This document shows, in pieces, positions 1-7,100 of a stretch of 10,850 nucleotides of DNA. Every line of letters begins with the position of its first letter. Positions within the stretch are counted from its first letter, which is position 1. The DNA is from Cephalothrix simula (Eukaryota > Nemertea > Palaeonemertea > Archinemertea > Cephalotrichidae), in assembly GCA_035591015.1 (NCBI GenBank), contig JAXIUW010214397.1:1-10850 (forward strand), read 5' to 3'. The notes beneath the pieces are model-generated. The model did not search any database, had not been told where the DNA came from, and saw nothing but the letters and a program-made list of their open reading frames with translations. The translations under genes were made by a program, and so were the position numbers.

Positions 1-208
1 AAAATTTCCTCGACACCACCCAATTTATCTGACGTCAGATAAAATTTTGGGTAAAATTTCCTCGACACCACCCATTTTATTTGACGTCAGATAAAATTTT
101 GGGCAAAATTTCCTCGACACCACCCATTTTATCTGACGTCAAATAAAATTTTGGGCAAAATTTCCTGGACACTGCCCATTTATCTGACATGTCATTAAAT
201 TTTTTTGG
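1..208. repeat. 52-bp tandem array with palindromic TGACGTCA core
   Basis: Units start at 1, 53 and 105, each opening AAAATTTCCTCGACACCACC and ending ATAAAATTTTGGGY. They differ by only a few bases. A fourth, diverged unit starts at 157; its core changes from TGACGTCA to TGACATGTCA and it then passes into the arm sequence. Each unit is itself close to palindromic around TTATCTGACGTCAGATAA. The array is cut by the window edge. Confidence 0.93.
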
Positions 209-265
209 TCGTTTGACACCCACCCACCCCCGCCCGGTGTCTGAGGTTGTCTGACAACCCCCCTG
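157..265 (+). mobile_element. Left arm of a terminal inverted repeat, non-tandem part
   Basis: Read forward it goes TTTCCTGGACACTGCCCA, TATCTGACATGTCATTAAAT, CCCGCCCGGTGTCTGAGG and GGTTGTCTGACAACCCCCC. The reverse complement of 10711-10850 has the same blocks in the same order, with a few substitutions and small indels. GGTTGTCTGACAACC near the inner end is a perfect 7-bp-arm palindrome. Similarity stops just after the C run on both sides. No transposase reading frame accompanies it. Confidence 0.9.
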
Positions 266-350
266 CTGGCATATACATTTAAATAGGAAAGGTAGGACAA
301 TAAAAGCCGGTTGCCAGTGCCCGACGTCCCACGAAAAAAGCTATATTAGC

Positions 351-724
351 GAGGTTCCGCAAAATATACGAAAACCGAAATCCGAATTACGAATTTGTTA
401 ATTATACAGAATGGAAAGGTTCCAGGGTAACAATTTCTTTACTCAAGGCAATACCATAACAAAATCTACCCCAACAGCCAAACGGCATGACTTATAAGGC
501 CTAATGACGTCAGTGTGACGTAAAAAGTTATTTTCGTCCAAAAATTCACCCGAAACCACTTGTGACGTCACTCCTGGCGTTATTTGGCCTTATAAAGTCA
601 TGCCGTTGGGCTGAGAGGGTAGATTTTGTTATGGTGTTGCATTGAGTGAAGAAACTGTTACCCTGGTGCCTGATTTACAAATTCGTAATTCGGACTTCGG
701 TTTTCGTATATTTTGCGGAACCTC
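351..724. mobile_element. Long fold-back (palindromic) element, MITE-like
   Basis: The left arm begins GAGGTTCCGCAAAATATACG at 351 and the right arm ends with its complement, CGTATATTTTGCGGAACCTC, at 724. Matching blocks continue inward: CGAATTACGAATTTGT, CCAGGGTAACA, CATAACAAAATCTACCC, then GGCATGACTTATAAGGCC at 484 versus GGCCTTATAAAGTCATGCC at 586. The arms are about 155 bp each with a central region of about 65-80 bp holding two TGACGTCA or TGACGT sites. No coding sequence is present. It lies downstream of the last exon found. Confidence 0.92.
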
Positions 725-1020
725 TCTACTATCTGTATATGTTATACTACGAAGATGACACTTATAACCCATAAACCAGGGGACACTGAGCGCATTCGCA
801 CCGGTATTACATGTAGAACAAACGTTTGCCCTTTTCTAGATGGATGGATTTGAAATTAAACCCAGCTTAAACCATTACAGACAGCTGAATTAACTTTAAA
901 GACACAGAACTCCGATTAAACGCGAGATAAATCCTTTAATTACAGGTCAATATTGATTTTAATTCTTATACGAAATTAAGGGCCACCTCCAGAAAAAAGA
1001 CTTTAAAGTGAAAAACGTAC
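725..1020. other. Intron or flank with no recognised feature
   Basis: This stretch follows the GTACGT donor at 1020. I read the minus strand for a further phase-1 Cys-rich exon and found none with both a good acceptor and an open frame. Bases 266-350 are likewise unassigned. Confidence 0.6.
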
Positions 1021-1176
1021 GTGTACAGTCATGATTCCCTTTTCCAACATAACCAGGTAGGCATTCACATTGTTTCATAGACTGGCTACCGTACGGACTA
1101 TCAGCAAAAAGTTGACAACCTTTACAAGATGATGAATCTGTTTTTGAATGGAATCCATAGGATCCGGATGGGCAAA
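1021..1176 (-). CDS. Cys-rich GCC2/GCC3 (ephrin-receptor-like) or EGF-like module exon (156 nt)
   Basis: The acceptor is TTTTTATTGCAG and the donor ACAC|GTACGT. The phase-1/phase-1 exon encodes 51 whole codons with six Cys at residues 1, 17, 20, 36, 38 and 50. It opens CPSGSYGF, continues SSSCKGCQLFADSPYGS and closes QCECLPGYVGKGNHDC. CPxGxY...SSxCxxC...G is the signature of the ephrin-receptor-like/GCC2-GCC3 repeats, and CECxPGYxGxGxxC that of EGF-like ends; the two are related in many invertebrate surface proteins. Joined to the preceding exon the split codon is ATT (PCF-I-CPSG). It has no in-frame ATG near its start and no stop before the donor, so it is internal. The next exon should be phase 1 and lies outside the window or was missed in 1-1020. 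Confidence 0.85.
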
Positions 1177-4100
1177 CTGCAATAAAAACACTTCATTATT
1201 ATAAAGTGCTGATAAAAACGCTTTTGTAAAATTCCTTACGCATGCGTATTAAAAAACTCATCATTTTGAGACAAAAAAGAGTGTATACGAAAATGCGGTC
1301 ACTATTTTTTCTGCCATAGAAAGAATAAATCATAAGTTTATTACGACTTCCGTTAAAAAGCTACAAATGTCCGGTATCATGATGAATTTATTTTACCGGC
1401 GTGTATGATTTAATTTATCCCTATAATCAATAATAGATCTTTTCGCTAAAAAATCGAAGGTTAATTGAAATTTCTCCGTAATGCGTAGTGCGGGGCAAAT
1501 TGTTTTTTAATAGAGACCCGAACGACGAATTGATTAAATTAATAATTGAATTAGTAGCTAAGCGAAACATCATTACTGACTTACTAAAACATGGGGTTGA
1601 GTGTTGACATATGCATGATTTTTCGGGCTTCCCTTCTTGGTGCCTGCAGGTATCTCTTAAGAGATTATGGCATTGACTTGAAGTTATATTTCCCTCAGAA
1701 CACCGAACTCTGTCATATTCTGCAAAAATTAACAATTATAGAGAGTAGAACTCAAACCATGAACTAAATTCAATACCAAAATCGTCAAATCATGACATAA
1801 TTTGAATACTGTACATGAAAAATTAGCCACTACCTGAGTAAAATATATCGGATGGCCTCAAACTCATTATTCTGTAGGACGTTTAGATAAGAACTTCAAA
1901 AAATGCACAATGGTAGTCCATAATGATATACAATTGCCATATAAAAATATAAAAATATCATTAAGTTTTGCAAAATTACGAATTTTGAAGGTTTTGAAAA
2001 TTTGGCAGTAACGATCGAAATTGTCGCCTTGTGTCATTAAAATTTTACATAGGCACGCTTCATAATGGTGTCTATACTACTCAGAGAAAACCTGGAGGAA
2101 CCGATTCACAGCATATCGGACTTTTTAGGAGCTATAACAGGGCCTTTTATCATTCGATCTGTTAAAAATTATTAGAAATGTCGGACCTAAAAAAATTAAA
2201 ATTTTTCGCAAAAAATAAACCATAACATTTTGCAAAATTAGGAAGTTCATTTATTGTCGACGAAGGCGTAAGTCTAGTCTGTTTTAAAAGACCACTGTTC
2301 CCCCCCCCCTTTTCCGGTGTGCGCGACCAACTCAGGTGAGGTAACGTTTATTGAAATAAAATAGCTAAGTCGAAAGCTTTGGGTTTCTTTTCCTTGTGCC
2401 AGTTGTTTTTTTATTTGGATATAAGTTATGTCATTGAGATTATATCATGTGTACGGATCACGAAAAATTGGACTACCATTGTGCAAATGTTGAAAACTTC
2501 TACCTGTCCTAAATGCCCTTGAGTATCTGAACAGCGCGGCGGCGCGTTTTTGGGGCCACCTGATATAAACACCAGGACCAAATCCCATACCATTACTTGT
2601 ATCATGCGTAAAAAACAGTACACAACACCATGAAAGAGATTGTTAAATGGCGCTAGTTAGCCGTTACCAAGTATTAACTAAGAGTATCAACTTTGACTTT
2701 TCACCTTAGGATTCAAAAATTTACGAGTTTTTGATTAACTACAGATCACTCTTTTCATTTTTAATGATAATCTACACAAAAATAACCTGAGTCACCCTTA
2801 TGCACTTCAAAGCTTTTAATCTCCAGAGGTAATCAATAGATCGTTTAATTTTAAAAATAACCGAAGCACCCACTCGCAAATAGTCCCAGATCAAATGATC
2901 TATCTTACCTGCTTTTTCTAGAAATTTGAGAAATCATTTTATTATTTTTCTTTTTCTATTTCATCGCTGATATAGAGTTCAATACACGTTAGGTTTAGAA
3001 GGTTGCAAATTAATTCTCAGCGCTCCTAAGCTACTTACTGCATTTTAAATTAGATAACTCTAAATGTTTCAAAGGCATTCCGTATACATCGGCTGGTTCT
3101 TTACAGATCGCATCACTTTCTTTTAAAATGGGTTTCCCTCTGTTTTTTGCTGCTTGCAAAAAGCCGTGTAAACGACAGTCGCAGACGAGGGGGTTATTCC
3201 CCACAGAGCTGTAATACAAAATAAAAGAGTTTTCTGTGATCCTAGGAAGGTATCATTGCATACTAATTGAGATGAACCTGCCGTAAAAGCAATTTATATT
3301 TGAATCGGTTGTTTCGCTTTGATTTTATACGCATCTGGATCTGGTGTTACAATTGATACATTTTATTTCTTTTAGTTGGTATTTCCTCTTACATTTTACA
3401 AACTTTTGATTGTTTTGACCGAACGTAAAAATTTTTTATGACCAATTGAATGTACACGTATAAGCCGCACTCGGGTGACCATTCGGTTTATTCTGCTAAT
3501 ATGGAGTAAGTACTTACAAATATCTCAGCATCTTCATGGTCGCTATCCGGGCAGGTATAACCTTAATATCATTTCCAGACACATCTCTAAAAATTGTATG
3601 GAATAACGTATGTAAGTGTGATGTCTAACTAATATTAATAATCAATCTATTTCTTGTTTGCAAAAATATACTTACAATAATCTCAATGACTGCAAATGTT
3701 GTAGAGCTACTGTAGGGATATGATCCAATTTATTATCATTTAAGGACCTTCAAAAATCATAACCAAAATATAAGAAATAGCCATGTAATATAATTGATGC
3801 ATTATTGGACATGCTCCATTTATGTCGCTATATAAATCCACATAAATGGAGCAAATTAGGATTTTGCGATACCGCAAAGGCACATCGATATGGCTGCCAC
3901 ATGTTTTGGGGACATCCCGCAAAATGACACTCTCCTTCGCATTTGGTTTAGAGGGAGAGCAAAGGAGAAGATATATCTTGTTGAGATTGATGCGCCTCTG
4001 CAAAGGCGCTGGGTTTATCGATGAGCCTTAACGATACATGTGTCGCATTCATGTACCGACATCGCTTTTATGACGTCATTTTCATTTAATGCAATTAACC

Positions 4101-7100
4101 GCTTCAATATACCTTCAGGTAATATCGATTCACCTTTTTTTTAATGGCTCGCGTTATATCGCGGAGATATCGCTACGCAATTGCGAAGATGCCGGGATAT
4201 CATGGGGAATATCTATGCTCCTTTCCGTTAAACGCCTTTTTCCGCATTGGATTTCGAGCGATGGAGCAAACGAACTGCGATATCGCGGGAAACTCGATGC
4301 GCCTTTGCGATGTCGCTCGGACATCGATGTGTCTTTACGATGTCGCTGGTATTGATGGGCATTGGTATATCGATGGGGCATCGATCTGAACGCGATAACG
4401 CAAATATAGAATTCTTCACATAAGGTTTGGAGGGAGCAAAGGAAAGGCGATATCGCGGTGCTATCGATGACGATTCTCCATTTCAATGTCGCTGGATATA
4501 TGCGCCTGCACGATGCCAACGTGCCCGAAGGGAAAGGGAAAATTCCGTAACCTACTCATGCAAACCCGTTTTTACCATTTGGGCAAAGGACACATATCAT
4601 GATCATGATAGATAATACTTACAGTGAAACTAATTTCGGCGTGTTTTGAAAGAGTTTTGGGTGAAGACTTCTCAGACCAGTGAAACCTAAAATTCTGCAA
4701 AATAAAATAAAAAAACAAAGTGAAAACTCATAAATCTGGAAGTAAAATTCAGAGGTTATTTTACCGCGGGGTGTACCTTAAAATGTTAGTAAGAAAATAC
4801 TAAGTTTTACTGTCTGTACTACTTACAACGACTGAAGAGCGGACATTCCCGTAAATACCTCAGGGCGATTCCATAACACTTGTTTTAAATTATTATGCTT
4901 AAGATTTCTGAAAACGGGAAACATAATTAATATTTCAGTGTAAGCAAAAAAATTAACCCTAGCCTACAAACCTAACTTGTTATTTTCACACTAAATCCAA
5001 AAGTTGGAAATACATTGAAACCCGATCAGAATATAAATCAGCCAAAAGTACTTGGGGTACAAGATCCTTACGATCCCATACGCATTAAAAATTATATTCA
5101 AGTATTATATGACTGACTACTATAAAACGCAAAATCAAACAGAAGCACCCAATTTGGACCAAGATTCATTTAATGACAAGTGGTCATCTCTTGATCGCTT
5201 ATGTCAATATCATGATCGTGTATAAGAGTATTTTGATTTTATTACCATGTTAGCAGAAATGACTTTTTAGAGTCATCATTGACGGACTTCAGGATCATAT
5301 TTCATAGTGATGTAAAAAGTGTTCTTCAACCAATATGACCACGACCGTCGACAGAAAGTTGGCCAATATAGACAGATAAAAAATGTCTAACTAAATAAAT
5401 AAAACTTACAAATCTTTTAATCTATTCAACGTTGCAAATGCTTCGTCATCAATAAGAATTATGCCATTTTTATCCAAACGTCTGTAACAGAAATTAGACA
5501 TAAGAATTTATTTTAAAACCCTAAAAAAAGAGCGTTTATATTTCGTAAGAAACAGCACACATTGTACGACATTTCCATTGATCGTAATACTTAGCGGGAG
5601 GAAAATTTTGTATTGTATTACATAGAACTATGGAGTTCATTCATCAAAAACATATAGAAATAAAAACTATTTTTCCTCAGCTTCGTGGAAAAATATGGAA
5701 ATTAAAACTAACTACATTTTTCAATTTGTAGGTTAATCTTAATAAGCTATAATTTAAAATTTACAAAAAAAATTATTTACGTAATTTTTTTATTTAAAAC
5801 TTTTTCCTACTATGACACAGGAGAAGAATTTACATGGGCAATGGAGGCACTTTTTGATACATGAAAGCCGGAGTTCTATCTCAAACAATACAAAATTTTC
5901 AATGCTATTTATAAAGGCGTTATCGATTGCGATAACATGGTTAATGCCTTACATAGCTCATACTAAACTAAGAAAACCACAGCGGCCGGGAAACAGAAAG
6001 CCCCACCCACAATAAAATTTAAAAGTTTGACTGGGCACTGGTTCCAAGAGCAAACTCTGGGGGTTGAAAGCATGGCATACAGGATGTTATAGCTTTAAAA
6101 GTAATTCTAATGGATTTTATAATAAAGCCTAAGCTTAATAAAAACAACCCCACTTCAAATCTTTCCTGTCGTTTCTAGAAAAAAATCAAAGGTGAAAGAG
6201 TGGGTGTTAATACAGGTATAGTTTACTTTTCTAATCAACCAAAACATTCTTCTTTGAAAAAGTCTAAAAATACGTACAAATGTTGAAGGGAATAGCAATC
6301 CTCAAAAGTCAATCTTGAAATTCGTTTAATGCGATTATTACTAAGATATCTGAAAAATTGAAAACAAAGACTTTAATAAACTTAATTATTTAACGATGAA
6401 GGTGTGCAGGTAGATGATATTTACTGATAATAATGTGATATCAGACATCTATCGTTTAATAAAACTGTTACTGCACCTTTTTTCGTGCAATACGAGCAGT
6501 TATTACACTCGGGGCTGCGCCCCTCGTGCAATAACTGCATCGTATTGCACTCAAAAATTTGTGCAATAACTGTATAATATTGTCAATTACGATCGATCAC
6601 ACCAAACACGTATGAAAAATATTGATTGGACGTTTTTAATTAAAGTTCGAAAAGTGCTTGGAAACTCTTCAATGGCTCCCTTTTACAGGGTGTGGCCATT
6701 GTTCCCTGATTTTCATTTTCCCCGACTTTTCCCTGATTACCAGGACTCTTAGCAAGAAATTCCCTGATCTTTTTCAGAATTTGAGGCATGGACAAGTTCA
6801 AGCTCACCGCGATATCACCGTGCTTAACTCGCTTTTATACCCATGCCCTACTGGTGATTTTGAGATATCGCCGTGCGTTTGCTCTAATCCCATTAGCACG
6901 GGTATATCCCGCGATATCCCCGTGAGTCTGCTCTCTCTAACCCAATTAACACGGGATATCCCCACGATATCCCCGTGAGTTTGCTTCGCTCACTTTTATT
7001 CCCATGCGCCACTGGTGATTTTGGGATATCGCCGTGCTTTTGCTCTAATCCCATTAGCTCAGTCATGGATAAGTCAGGGAATTTCTCCCCTCAGTTTTAC

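Noticed and set aside
1-156. CRISPR-like array (regular 52-bp spacing)
   Set aside because: Whole units are nearly identical, without variable spacers, and the context is an animal genome, so it is a tandem repeat.
2299-2310. C run as a possible regulatory G-quadruplex strand
   Set aside because: It is a single homopolymer without spaced runs, and its length may be a sequencing artefact.
2426-2623. Possible extra minus-strand exon reading GPKNAPPRCSDTQGHLGQ after a TTTATATCAG acceptor
   Set aside because: It has one or two Cys only and no clear donor that keeps phase 1 to 1. Part of it overlaps the inverted-pair end near 2511. The LRRCT and six-Cys exons already join cleanly without it.
3031-3219. 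Reading the LRRCT frame as a complete small gene from the ATG at 3219 to the TAG at 3031
   Set aside because: The ATG lies upstream of a consensus acceptor and the TAG is part of a consensus donor. The LRR exons join it in frame, so it is an internal exon.
3846-4615. Several open frames on both strands across the CGCG/GATATC island
   Set aside because: They arise from short repeated words, overlap in most frames and show no domain, so they are by-products of the repeat.
5812-6015. 67-codon plus-strand open frame
   Set aside because: No family resemblance, no splice or promoter context, and it is antisense inside an intron.
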